Assembly: GCA_963676245.1 (NCBI GenBank)
Contig: OY781042.1
Coordinates: 930,001-994,000 of the forward strand
From: BN30871 sp937141405
GTDB taxonomy: Bacteria; Campylobacterota; Campylobacteria; Campylobacterales; Sulfurovaceae
Direction of reading: 5' to 3'
Length of the DNA: 64,000 bases
This document shows positions 16,413 to 24,877 of this stretch, in pieces. Both the position numbers and the translations under genes were made by a program. Below the pieces are notes generated by a model, which saw only the letters and a list, made by a program, of their open reading frames with translations, did no database searches and was not told the DNA's origin. Each line of letters opens with the position of its first letter. The stretch's first letter is position 1.

Positions 16413-17351
16413 TTAAGACCTTTCATGTAAATATGATATAACTTCTAGCGCTGCTATGGCTCCATCGCTTGCTGCGCATACGACTTGTTTTGGTGAATCT
16501 TCTCTCATATCACCTGCGACAAAGAGCCCCTCAAGTGAAGTATGCATGCGCAAATCAGTTTTTATCTGCCCTAAAGCATTTGTTTGACAAATAAAGTTAC
16601 CATCTTTTTTTTGTAAAACAGTGTTATTGACATCATGACCGATGAAGACGAAGAGCCCCGGGACATGAAGCTCTTTTGTTGCCCCTTTTGTATCTTTGAG
16701 CAAGAGAGCATTGACACCACTTGTATCACCCTTGACCTCTTCAATCATTGTATCGAGAATAAGCTCTATATTCTCTTTCTTTTTTATCCTTTGTACGGTT
16801 GAAGGCGCTGCTCTAAAACCTTCTCTTCTATGTATGAGATAGACTTTTGAGCATATATTGGAGAGATAGTACGCCTCTTCAAGTGCAGTATCCCCACCAC
16901 CTAAAACTGCCGCTTCTTTATCTTTGTAGAAAAATCCATCACATGTAGCACAACTGCTTACGCCTCTACCGAAGAATTCATCTTCGCCTTTGATGTTAGC
17001 TCTTTTAGGAGTGCTACCCGTGCATACTATAACACTCTTTGCTTTGATTGGTTCTTTGTTTGCGATATTAATTAAAAAGATTTCGCCCTCTTTTTGTATG
17101 CTTACTACTTCATCCATTTGATGTTTTAGGCCAAAATGAAAGCACTGCTTTAGCCATCCATCCATAAAATCCATTCCGCTTTTTGTATGATCAAAAAATC
17201 CCGGATAGTTTTCTATCTCGCTACTACCGGTTATCTGTCCACCCGGCATCCCTTTTTCAAAGAGGACAACATTTTTTAGTCCACCACGGGTAGCATAGAG
17301 TCCGGCACTGAGACCGGCCGGCCCACCACCGATTATAGCGCACTCAAGCAT
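16413..17351 (-). CDS. trxB: Thioredoxin reductase
   Basis: This FAD/NADPH enzyme reduces thioredoxin. It has 312 residues, with the FAD motif G-G-G-P-A-G-L-S-A-G near the N-terminus, the redox pair C-A-T-C-D, the NADPH-site motif G-G-G-D-T-A-L-E-E-A and H-R-R-E-G-F-R-A, and the C-terminal F-V-A-G-D-M motif. The ATG at 17351 is eight bases after AAGGAG; an in-frame TTG two codons upstream is too close to that site. trxA lies upstream on the same strand, with a terminator between them. Confidence 0.96.
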   Translation of the reverse strand: MLECAIIGGGPAGLSAGLYATRGGLKNVVLFEKGMPGGQITGSSEIENYPGFFDHTKSGMDFMDGWLKQCFHFGLKHQMDEVVSIQKEGEIFLINIANKEPIKAKSVIVCTGSTPKRANIKGEDEFFGRGVSSCATCDGFFYKDKEAAVLGGGDTALEEAYYLSNICSKVYLIHRREGFRAAPSTVQRIKKKENIELILDTMIEEVKGDTSGVNALLLKDTKGATKELHVPGLFVFIGHDVNNTVLQKKDGNFICQTNALGQIKTDLRMHTSLEGLFVAGDMREDSPKQVVCAASDGAIAALEVISYLHERS

Positions 17352-17440
17352 AATCAAATCTCCTTAATCTCTATCATCCGTATGATGCATGTGGCTTTTT
17401 GTAAAATGGATTGTATCTAAAAAGTGGTAAAGAAAGGAAT

Positions 17441-17465
17441 AAAAAGGTCTTTAAAAGACCTTTTT
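17441..17465 (-). terminator. Intrinsic terminator after trxA
   Basis: AAAAAGGTCTT (17441-17451) and AAGACCTTTTT (17455-17465) form a perfect 11-bp stem with a 3-base loop. The A/T runs on both sides make it usable in both directions. It lies 12 bases past the trxA stop and separates it from trxB. Confidence 0.85.
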
Positions 17466-17477
17466 TGCAGTAAGTTT

Positions 17478-17795
17478 TTAGATTAAAGCGTTAAGTTTTT
17501 CAGCAAATGTATCTTTTGAAGCTGCGCCCACCATTTGATCTACCATCTCTCCGTTTTTAAAGAAAAGAATTGTAGGTATAGATCTGATGCCGTATTTGAT
17601 AGCGATATCTTGTTGCTCATCAGTGTTGACTTTACAAATCTTTGCTTTACCATCGAAATCCTCGGCAAGCTCTTCGATAACAGGTGCTATCATTCTACAT
17701 GGACCACACCAAGGTGCCCAAAAGTCTACCATCGCAACACCTTCAGATGTTGTTGCATCAAAATTTTCATTTGTAAGTTCTATGTATTTTCCCAT
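17478..17795 (-). CDS. trxA: Thioredoxin
   Basis: A standard 105-residue cytoplasmic thioredoxin with the active site W-A-P-W-C-G-P-C-R-M near residue 30 and the cis-proline segment R-S-I-P-T-I-L-F-F. It donates electrons to ribonucleotide reductase, peroxiredoxins such as the Bcp encoded at 24878, and others. It is followed by a strong terminator. Gene pairing with trxB is conserved in Campylobacterota. Confidence 0.98.
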   Translation of the reverse strand: MGKYIELTNENFDATTSEGVAMVDFWAPWCGPCRMIAPVIEELAEDFDGKAKICKVNTDEQQDIAIKYGIRSIPTILFFKNGEMVDQMVGAASKDTFAEKLNALI

Positions 17796-17896
17796 TTGTG
17801 TCCCTTAATTTGTTATATTGAAAATATACAATATTTTTGCTAAGAGAAATAAATCTCAAAAACGCTATGCCACTTTAACTAATCTTGTAGCTTTTG

Positions 17897-18691
17897 TCAA
17901 GAGAGCGTATCTCCTAGATATATCTCATCATAAGCGCTCGATCTCGTGCCTCCTATCGCTTGTGTTTGCGATCCTTTCACGGTATAAACAAAAGATATCT
18001 TTGGTTTTTTGGTATCATTTTTATTTGCTCTATGCAAAAGAAGTGAATGAAATATCACAACATCACCCCGTTTGAGTTTTTTTGAGACTTTTGTAGCAAT
18101 AATCTCACTATTTTTTTCAAGGTCTTCTCTAAAGTATTCCTTCTCATCAAACTGCTCTTTTGAAAAATGCATCTTATGACTTCCGGGGATAAACTCTAAA
18201 ACACCGTTATTTTCATACTCTTTATCGAGTGCAAGCCAGATGCTCACGAGATTGTCATCACTATATCTCCAATATCTTCTATCTTGATGCCATCTTGTCT
18301 GTGTACTGATCTTTGGCAATTTTGTCATGATGGAGTTGTGATGCGCAAGGGTAATTGTCACATCATCTTTAAGTACTTGTTGGAGAATCGGGCGTATCTC
18401 CTTGTTTTCCATCCAATTTTTAAAGATCACATCCCTGCTATATACTTGTCTGAGTCTTCGAATGGGTGCTTCTTGTTCAAAATCCAAACTTTTATAATCA
18501 CTCTCATTGGTTCTGAAATCTTTTGATTTTTTATCATACCCAAGTTCAGTCTCTATGGGTTCAATGCGATATTTGAGGTGTACTTTTGCGATCTCGAGTA
18601 TCGCTTTGCACTCCTTTTTTGATGCAAAATCTTTGAGGAGGATAAAGCCGTTTTTATCAAAAAAATCAAGCTGTTTTTGTGTAAGTTCCAT
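17897..18691 (-). CDS. Phytanoyl-CoA dioxygenase (PhyH) family Fe(II)/2-oxoglutarate oxygenase
   Basis: A 264-residue cupin-fold oxygenase. The iron-binding facial triad is visible as W-H-Q-D (H-x-D) and the distal H in F-H-S-L-L-L-H-R-A-N. A conserved I-W-L-A-L-D and F-I-P-G-S-H segment matches PhyH family hydroxylases, such as those acting on ectoine or secondary metabolites. The substrate is unknown. It sits between yraN and trxA on the same strand, an unusual guest in an otherwise conserved group, with about 100 bases on the trxA side. Confidence 0.85.
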   Translation of the reverse strand: MELTQKQLDFFDKNGFILLKDFASKKECKAILEIAKVHLKYRIEPIETELGYDKKSKDFRTNESDYKSLDFEQEAPIRRLRQVYSRDVIFKNWMENKEIRPILQQVLKDDVTITLAHHNSIMTKLPKISTQTRWHQDRRYWRYSDDNLVSIWLALDKEYENNGVLEFIPGSHKMHFSKEQFDEKEYFREDLEKNSEIIATKVSKKLKRGDVVIFHSLLLHRANKNDTKKPKISFVYTVKGSQTQAIGGTRSSAYDEIYLGDTLS

Positions 18692-18737
18692 TGTTACTTC
18701 TTTGTCGTTTTTTTATATAAATTATATCCCTAAAATA

Positions 18738-19088
18738 TTAAAGTGTGATATTTTCTATAAGCTCAACTTCACCTTTTCTGATAATAAGTGCATCGATAGA
18801 AAAAGGGAGGTCAAGTTTTCGCTCTTTCATAAAATAATAGGCTGAATTGATAACTTTTCTTATCTTGCTTGGCGTTACATTGTAGACAGGATCATAGCCG
18901 GTATCACCGCTTTTTACCTCTATAAAATGGAGTGTGTTTTCTTTGTGTGCGATGATGTCTATCTCACCTAACTTTTTAGCATAATAGTTTCGCTCTACGA
19001 TCTTAAAATCTCTTGCTTCGAGATATCTTGTTGCGATATCTTCACCGAAGTTGCCTATGGAGCGTGTAGTATTATTTATTTGTTGCAT
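18738..19088 (-). CDS. YraN/UPF0102 nuclease-like protein
   Basis: A 116-residue member of UPF0102, a PD-(D/E)xK-fold family related to Holliday-junction resolvases. G-N-F-G-E-D-I-A-T-R-Y-L-E near the N-terminus and the catalytic-type G-E-I-D-I-I-A followed by F-I-E-V-K are present. The function is unproven. It starts four bases after the stop of the HNH endonuclease gene, so it must now be transcribed from the restriction-modification promoter or one inside it. In relatives I recall it directly following hom. Confidence 0.92.
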   Translation of the reverse strand: MQQINNTTRSIGNFGEDIATRYLEARDFKIVERNYYAKKLGEIDIIAHKENTLHFIEVKSGDTGYDPVYNVTPSKIRKVINSAYYFMKERKLDLPFSIDALIIRKGEVELIENITL

Positions 19089-19092
19089 ATGA

Positions 19093-20067
19093 TTATATTT
19101 TCAGAATGTTCTGTCTATGATATTCAAGGTATTCTTCTCTTCCCTCAATCGGTAAATGAGGAATTATTCTATTATTAGAAATACCAAGTTTGGAATAAGT
19201 CATATTTGATAGGAAAGGTGAAAGAATAGTTTTTTTATCGTTCGTAAAGGAGAGGAACCCTCTATCAAACAATCTATCAAAGGTAGGCGTAAGCATAAAA
19301 CCATTTTTGGGGTCTATTTTTTCAGAAGCATTTGATGTAACCCAAGGTTTAATGTGACTTGCAATTAATAGTCTATCATCTGAGACTAAAGTGATTGGGC
19401 AAAATGGACATTCTGCTAGCAATCTTGCTCGATATTCTCCTTGGCCAACTCTAGCTTTTATTAGTTGTCTTTTTTCCTCTTCTAGCGCATCGCTATCAGT
19501 AATTTCTTCTTTTTCTTTTTCAATAATATATGGATGTTCGGCTTCTCCAAAATAGTCAGCGAAAAGTCTGAAGTAATAACATAATCTATTGTTATCGTCA
19601 AGCAGCTTAACTACAGAAATGAAGGTAATATTTGGTAAAGAAAGTTCTCGAATAATCTTGTAAGCTTGATTGTTTGAATTTACATAAACTCTAGATCCTG
19701 CAATTTGAGTTTGCTCAATAACTTCAAAATTAATTTTATCAGGCAGTAAATCTATTTTTCTTTTACGCAAATTCCATAGATGTGGCAAATCATCTCTGTT
19801 TACGTAAGGCTGTTCTGGTTTTAAGTATTCTATTTTTGTTTCTTCAAGATATTTTTGCAAGTCAGTTTTCATTAAAAAGCAGTGAATTACAAACCCGGCG
19901 TTTCCAAAGAAATCTCTTATTTCATTATTGTTTTGTCCGATATAAAGTTTTGCTTCTCCATTGCCTCCGCCAATTTTATTTTGTCGAACTACAAAACTGT
20001 CTGCAATCGTAATTTTCTCTTTTGTGTCCATAACTTTAAAGTGTTCATTTGCTAAAAATATATCCAT
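19093..20067 (-). CDS. HNH-type restriction endonuclease, partner of the adjacent C5 methylase
   Basis: A 324-residue protein whose last third is an HNH_2-like domain. It contains E-C-P-F-C-P-I-T with C220 and C223, S-H-I-K-P-W with H238, then N-G-F-M-L-T-P-T-F-D-R-L-F-D-R-G. This arrangement is found in type II HNH endonucleases. The first ~200 residues are not recognised and are probably the DNA-recognition part. The gene begins two bases after the C5-methyltransferase stop, giving a clear methylase-nuclease pair. The recognition sequence is unknown. Confidence 0.85.
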   Translation of the reverse strand: MDIFLANEHFKVMDTKEKITIADSFVVRQNKIGGGNGEAKLYIGQNNNEIRDFFGNAGFVIHCFLMKTDLQKYLEETKIEYLKPEQPYVNRDDLPHLWNLRKRKIDLLPDKINFEVIEQTQIAGSRVYVNSNNQAYKIIRELSLPNITFISVVKLLDDNNRLCYYFRLFADYFGEAEHPYIIEKEKEEITDSDALEEEKRQLIKARVGQGEYRARLLAECPFCPITLVSDDRLLIASHIKPWVTSNASEKIDPKNGFMLTPTFDRLFDRGFLSFTNDKKTILSPFLSNMTYSKLGISNNRIIPHLPIEGREEYLEYHRQNILKI

Positions 20068-20069
20068 TG

Positions 20070-21311
20070 TTATTTTCCTGCGTATCTAGTTATGTCCATC
20101 TGTTTTAAAATAGCAATAAGAACATCAACAACTATACTATTTCCAGCCTGTCTGTATAGTTGAGTGTCACTTACAACTTGTTTAAAATCATCTCTAAATC
20201 CCATAAGCCTTAGGCATTCTCTTGGTGTTAATTTTCTTATTTTTCCTCTATGCGTAACATAATTATCAACACCAGCTCTATGCATTTTATGCATTGTTTG
20301 TAGCAAGGGTCTTGCTATTTCTAGATCAGTTTTTGTCGATGTTTTAAAAGTTTTTGTTCCGCTTGTTAAGACATACTTTTTTACTTTATCTGACAAATAA
20401 TATTTTTCTTCTACTTCACTAACATCAAAAATAAATTCATTAAAATCTGTATTGCACTGAGGTTCAAAGATAAAATCACCATGCCAATTAAACTGCTGGT
20501 TTGCTTTTTGACATAATGCTATATCGCCATTTATTTGTGTGTATCTTTTTATCTTATTTTTTGAGCTCGTGACAAATTTGACACCTTTTTCTTTTAAATA
20601 GTATTTTGTATCTATAAAATCCTCTAAAAAATCTTGCATCGTGCATTGTAGTTCTATGGGGTTTGGAAAATTAAAATCAACCGTTTTATCTTTAAATCCA
20701 ACAACAAAAATTCTCTCTCTGTGTTGTGGAATACCATAATCTTTGGCATTTAATACTTTGTAAAAATATTTATAATCAAGTTCGTCAAAAGTTTTTTTAA
20801 TAATTTCAAATGTATTACCATTATCATGGTTGGTTAAGCCTTTTACATTTTCATAAATAAATACGTTAGGTTGACTTTCTTTTACAACTCTAGCAAAATC
20901 ATAAAATAGAGTTCCTCTCGTGTCGTCTAAACCTCTTCTTTTCCCGACCATGGAAAATGATTGACATGGACTTCCGCCAACTAATAAATCTATCTCATCC
21001 TTATACTTGCTTCCATCTATTTGTTTAACATCATCATACCAACACTCATTCTTTATATCATGGTTTGCAAAATAGCTTTCTTTTACAAACTTGTCAATAT
21101 CAGATGCAAACTTTATATTTGTATTTAAATTTAATCTTTGCAGGGCATATTCTATAGCGCCAATTCCAGAGAACATTGTTCCTAATCTTATTGTTGCATT
21201 TGGATTTATAAAATTCTTATTTGTCCAAGAATCTACTTTGTCATCATGTAGTTCAGGTAAAAATCTTTCTGATTGAGTATTTTTATTAAAATAATAATTT
21301 GTTAATTCCAT
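20070..21311 (-). CDS. DNA (cytosine-5)-methyltransferase
   Basis: A complete 413-residue C5-cytosine methylase. Motif I is F-S-G-I-G-A-I-E-Y-A near residue 46. Motif IV is G-G-S-P-C-Q-S-F-S with catalytic C116, motif VI is E-N-V-K-G-L, motif VIII is Q-H-R-E-R-I-F-V-V-G, motif IX is R-K-L-T-P-R-E-C-L-R-L-M-G-F and motif X is Q-A-G-N-S-I-V-V. The variable target-recognition region lies at about 220-340. It is AT-rich relative to the genes around it. It protects host DNA from the HNH nuclease downstream. Confidence 0.96.
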   Translation of the reverse strand: MELTNYYFNKNTQSERFLPELHDDKVDSWTNKNFINPNATIRLGTMFSGIGAIEYALQRLNLNTNIKFASDIDKFVKESYFANHDIKNECWYDDVKQIDGSKYKDEIDLLVGGSPCQSFSMVGKRRGLDDTRGTLFYDFARVVKESQPNVFIYENVKGLTNHDNGNTFEIIKKTFDELDYKYFYKVLNAKDYGIPQHRERIFVVGFKDKTVDFNFPNPIELQCTMQDFLEDFIDTKYYLKEKGVKFVTSSKNKIKRYTQINGDIALCQKANQQFNWHGDFIFEPQCNTDFNEFIFDVSEVEEKYYLSDKVKKYVLTSGTKTFKTSTKTDLEIARPLLQTMHKMHRAGVDNYVTHRGKIRKLTPRECLRLMGFRDDFKQVVSDTQLYRQAGNSIVVDVLIAILKQMDITRYAGK

Positions 21312-21424
21312 TTTAAATCACCATACCCCTTTTGTATTCGATAAAATATTATACCTTATCAAGCATAATGAGAAATTATATGAAATTTTAAATAGTGTGT
21401 AAAAAAATATTTCAAATTGTCAGA

Positions 21425-23482
21425 TTATTGAGGTTCCACCTCGACTTTGAGCGATTTAAATCGGGCTGTCATGATAAGCTCATCGCACTCATCACCAAAG
21501 AGCGCATTGATCTTTGATGAGGCGTGATGAAAAGTTGTATAGAGCGTATTTGGTTTGATCTTATTGCTATACTCGACTCGTAGTTTTGCACTTTGCCCAT
21601 GCTCTGTTTTGAGGATAATATGATCACTGCCAAACTCTTTTTTTGCCTCAAGAGGGGCATATACAACATCTTCAGAGTGGAGATCACTCAGTCTTTTACT
21701 CTGTTTTGTTTGGGCTGCATTGTTGTATTGTGAGAGGATTCTCCCCGTTGTAAGATAGTAGCCTTGTATATCTAGATTAATGATATCTTGCACCATACCT
21801 CTTGGAGTGTATCTGGTATAGCAAAAATTTGCCAAGCCGTCACTTGTCCTAAAATCAAGCAGGTGCAACACGGGGGTATCTTCGTGATATATCGGCCACT
21901 GCATTCCTCTTTTTCTATGGCGCTCTAGTCTTTGGTATCTCGCTCCACTAAATCTTCTATGAGCGACTTGTGTGACTTCGTTCCATACATCTTCGCTCGT
22001 ATTATAATTAAAATCGCCACCCATCTTTCGATCGATCATAGCAAGTACCTCCCAATCATCGGGGAGTGAAGACTCTACAAGCGGTTGCGAGAGATGAAGT
22101 CTTCGCATCGCATTGACATAGACCCCTGTTTTTTCATAAGCACTTTTTACCCCTATAACAAGGTCGGCTGCTTGTGCTATCTCGGTCATAAAAAGTTCTT
22201 GCACCATCAAGAAATCCAGATTGGCGATTGCTTGCTTGCTCTTGTTTGTATTGGGATGCACATGCAAGATATCTTCACCCATATTGACAAGTGCTTTTAC
22301 CTCATTTTTTAGCATGCCCTCAATGAGTTGCGGCGTCATAAGCCCTATCTTTTTTGGTGTTTGATAATCAGGAGCAAAGTAGGGAAGACAACCCATATCG
22401 CAAGCTCCTTGGACATTATTTTGCCCTCTTAGAGGCATAAGCCCGGCACCCACCTTGCCGATATTTCCCGTCATAACGGCTAGATGTGTTATCGCCATCA
22501 CGGCTTGTGAGCCATCTAATTGCTGGGTGACGCCAAGACCCCAAAAGATCATTGATCTTTTAACGGCATACTCTCTGGCGATATTTGGAATCATCTTTGA
22601 GAGATATTCATACCCTTTGATTGTTTTGAAAAATTCAGGATTAGCATAGGGGTCATTTAGTATCTTCGCCTTAAACTCCTCAAAGCCTTTGCTTCTTGCG
22701 TCAACAAAACTTTTATCATAGAGCTCTTCATCGATGATAACATATGCCATCATATTTAAAATCAGCAAATTAGCTTCATAGGGGATGACGCAGTTGTGTT
22801 TGGAAAACTTGGAGAGCTTTGTATCGCGTACATCGATAACAGCTAAGTTATTGTGTGTTTTTGCCATATCGACTATGCGGTTGGCGATGATTGGATGTGC
22901 CTCTATGGTGTTGGATCCAATCACGATCATAAACTCACACTCATAGATATCATTATAGGGGTTTGTTGCCGCCCCTTCACCGATGGTTTCTCGCATCCCT
23001 TTGAGACTAGGGGAGTGGCAGATGCGTGCGCAGTTATCTACATGCGGCGAATCCATAGAAACCCTGCAAAATTTTTGGAGCATATAGGCACTTTCACAAT
23101 TGGTTCGAGCACCCCCTATAGCACAAAGACTCTCGCCGCCATACTGCTCTTTGAGTTGGCTGAGTTTCATCGCCGCTATCGTAGTTGCAGTATCCAAATC
23201 ACAGCCATAATAATCCTCATCATGCTCGCTAAGAGCATTTTTTATGACTGTATAGATAGCATCATTTTTTGCTAAAAAAGATTTTTTAACCAAAGGGGAT
23301 TGGATGCGCTCTTTTGAGTCAACAAAGTCATACCCTTGCTTACCTTTGATGCAGAGTTTTCCTTGGCTGACAACCCCCTCTTTATGCGCATAGATTTTCT
23401 CTATCTTGTTGTCTTCAACGATACCGATGATGTCGCATCCAACACCGCAGTATGTGCAAACACTCTCTATCTCTCTTTTCAT
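21425..23482 (-). CDS. Molybdopterin formate dehydrogenase catalytic subunit (cytoplasmic type)
   Basis: A 685-residue molybdo/tungsto-bis-PGD oxidoreductase of the FdhF/FDH-alpha kind. An N-terminal 4Fe-4S motif uses C9, C12, C16 and C44. The active site N-C-A-R-I-C-H-S places C155 as the metal ligand and H156 next to it, as in Cys-type formate dehydrogenases; there is no selenocysteine. The C-terminal dinucleotide-binding domain (T-T-G-R-I-L-S-Q-Y-N) is complete. There is no Tat signal, so the enzyme is cytoplasmic. No electron-transfer subunit, fdhD or mob gene is adjacent, only yajQ upstream after 3 bases, so its partner must be encoded elsewhere. Confidence 0.88.
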   Translation of the reverse strand: MKREIESVCTYCGVGCDIIGIVEDNKIEKIYAHKEGVVSQGKLCIKGKQGYDFVDSKERIQSPLVKKSFLAKNDAIYTVIKNALSEHDEDYYGCDLDTATTIAAMKLSQLKEQYGGESLCAIGGARTNCESAYMLQKFCRVSMDSPHVDNCARICHSPSLKGMRETIGEGAATNPYNDIYECEFMIVIGSNTIEAHPIIANRIVDMAKTHNNLAVIDVRDTKLSKFSKHNCVIPYEANLLILNMMAYVIIDEELYDKSFVDARSKGFEEFKAKILNDPYANPEFFKTIKGYEYLSKMIPNIAREYAVKRSMIFWGLGVTQQLDGSQAVMAITHLAVMTGNIGKVGAGLMPLRGQNNVQGACDMGCLPYFAPDYQTPKKIGLMTPQLIEGMLKNEVKALVNMGEDILHVHPNTNKSKQAIANLDFLMVQELFMTEIAQAADLVIGVKSAYEKTGVYVNAMRRLHLSQPLVESSLPDDWEVLAMIDRKMGGDFNYNTSEDVWNEVTQVAHRRFSGARYQRLERHRKRGMQWPIYHEDTPVLHLLDFRTSDGLANFCYTRYTPRGMVQDIINLDIQGYYLTTGRILSQYNNAAQTKQSKRLSDLHSEDVVYAPLEAKKEFGSDHIILKTEHGQSAKLRVEYSNKIKPNTLYTTFHHASSKINALFGDECDELIMTARFKSLKVEVEPQ

Positions 23483-23485
23483 ATG

Positions 23486-23983
23486 CTACCTGAAATTTCC
23501 AAATGCGAGTGGTGCGTTGAGATCAAGTGTTTTAACCTCAGCTATAACTTTTTGCAAATCATCAAGCTTGGCACCGCTTACTCTAACTTCATCACCTTGA
23601 ATAGACGGTGTAACTTTCAATTTCAAATCTTTGATGGCTTTGACAATCTTTTTTGCCTCATCACTCTCTATGCTATCAACGACCTTGTAAATCACCTTGA
23701 CATTACCGCCACTAATCCCCTCGGTTTTAAGCTCTTTGAGTGATTTGCTCGATATCTCTCTTTTGATAAGCTTGGAGATGACGATATCTTTGAGCGCATC
23801 GATTTTTTGATCGCTTGAGCTGCTCAGTGAGAGTGTTTTTGCCTTTTCATTAAGTTCAATTTCAGCAGTGATTCCTTTGAAATCAAAACGAGTCAATACC
23901 TCTTTTTTTGCCTGCTCTAGAGCATTTTTAAGCTCCATCATATCGAGTTTCGCAGATATATCGAAATAGTGTTCTTTTGCCAT
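23486..23983 (-). CDS. yajQ: YajQ family nucleotide-binding protein
   Basis: A 165-residue UPF0234 protein, full length. Visible signatures are F-D-I-S-A-K-L-D-M-M-E-L near the start, R-F-D-F-K-G, and V-T-P-S-I-Q-G-D-E-V-R-V-S-G-A-K-L-D-D-L-Q in the second ferredoxin-like repeat. Members bind nucleic acids or cyclic di-GMP. Its stop lies 3 bases before the formate dehydrogenase start, an operon-like spacing without an obvious functional link. Confidence 0.95.
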   Translation of the reverse strand: MAKEHYFDISAKLDMMELKNALEQAKKEVLTRFDFKGITAEIELNEKAKTLSLSSSSDQKIDALKDIVISKLIKREISSKSLKELKTEGISGGNVKVIYKVVDSIESDEAKKIVKAIKDLKLKVTPSIQGDEVRVSGAKLDDLQKVIAEVKTLDLNAPLAFGNFR

Positions 23984-24141
23984 TTTTGCCGTTCCGTTTC
24001 TTGATATTTTTTTAATTATACCTATAAAAACTTTTGGATTGGGCTCATTTGAGTGTTGTTTTGTTTGGGTTTAAGCAATTTGATAGCGCTTTATTTGTCT
24101 ATCGTTTAGATATAATATGACAAATTAAGAGACGGAGCAGT

Positions 24142-24636
24142 ATGGATTTTTATAAATTACCAACAGAACAAAAGCAAGAGTTGCATACGACAATTACAAA
24201 CATCGCAACATCTTTCGGCGGAGCAAACTTTTTTCTATCACTCATAGAGCTTCTAAGACACACAAAACCAAATGCCATTTTGAATGAGAGCGCCGTTTTT
24301 CATTATGATAAAGGCAAGATAAAGTGGAGCAAGAGCATACGCAAAGAGTCTTTAACGCAGCTTTTTCATGCCATCAATAAAGAGTATCAAGGCTTGGATG
24401 CGCTCCATGAACTCTCTCCTAAAGAACACAAGGCTATGCTCAATATGATAAAGGCACTTAAATCAGTGACATTTTCCGTAACTTCAAAAGATGATAGTTT
24501 TGCAAGCTTTGATTTTGATCTTTTTGCATCAAAAGAGAGAGACGATAACAGTTTATCACCGATATTTAAAACACTCTTTTTCTATCCGTTTGATTTTATA
24601 AAAAAGAGTCTCCAGTATAAAGTTCAAGAGATATAG
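24142..24636 (+). CDS. Conserved-looking protein of unknown function
   Basis: A 164-residue soluble protein that I do not recognise. It is rich in Lys, Leu and Phe, with a predicted helical N-terminus (Q-K-Q-E-L-H-T-T-I-T-N-I) and a probable beta-rich central part. There is no signal peptide or membrane segment. A GAGACGGAG ribosome site precedes the ATG, and codon usage is like that of its neighbours, which favours a real gene. It is convergent with the 66-residue gene that ends one base away. Confidence 0.7.
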   Translation: MDFYKLPTEQKQELHTTITNIATSFGGANFFLSLIELLRHTKPNAILNESAVFHYDKGKIKWSKSIRKESLTQLFHAINKEYQGLDALHELSPKEHKAMLNMIKALKSVTFSVTSKDDSFASFDFDLFASKERDDNSLSPIFKTLFFYPFDFIKKSLQYKVQEI

Positions 24637-24837
24637 TTATTCATATTTTTTGAACTGCTCAAGCCACTCTTTATCCTCTTCTTTAAGCTCACTCGTTCTA
24701 CTTTGCAGAGATTTTTTGATATTTTCAAGCATATCAAGCTCAAGGTACTCAAGCAAGCTTGCATCTATGGAGTCTTTCGTTTCCCCATAGCTTAAAAGGG
24801 CGTTTATCTCTTGGAGGAGTTTCTCTTTTTCGTTCAT
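24637..24837 (-). CDS. Small acidic helical protein of unknown function
   Basis: A 66-residue, highly charged, probably all-helical protein (start M-N-E-K-E-K-L-L-Q-E-I-N-A-L-L, end W-L-E-Q-F-K-K-Y-E). It is not recognised. It diverges from bcp, and the two starts are only 40 bases apart, so their promoters overlap. Its 3' end abuts the convergent unknown gene without any spacer. Confidence 0.65.
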   Translation of the reverse strand: MNEKEKLLQEINALLSYGETKDSIDASLLEYLELDMLENIKKSLQSRTSELKEEDKEWLEQFKKYE

Positions 24838-24877
24838 TTTGTTATACTATCAAAAAAGAGTTAAAAAAGGAGTTTGT

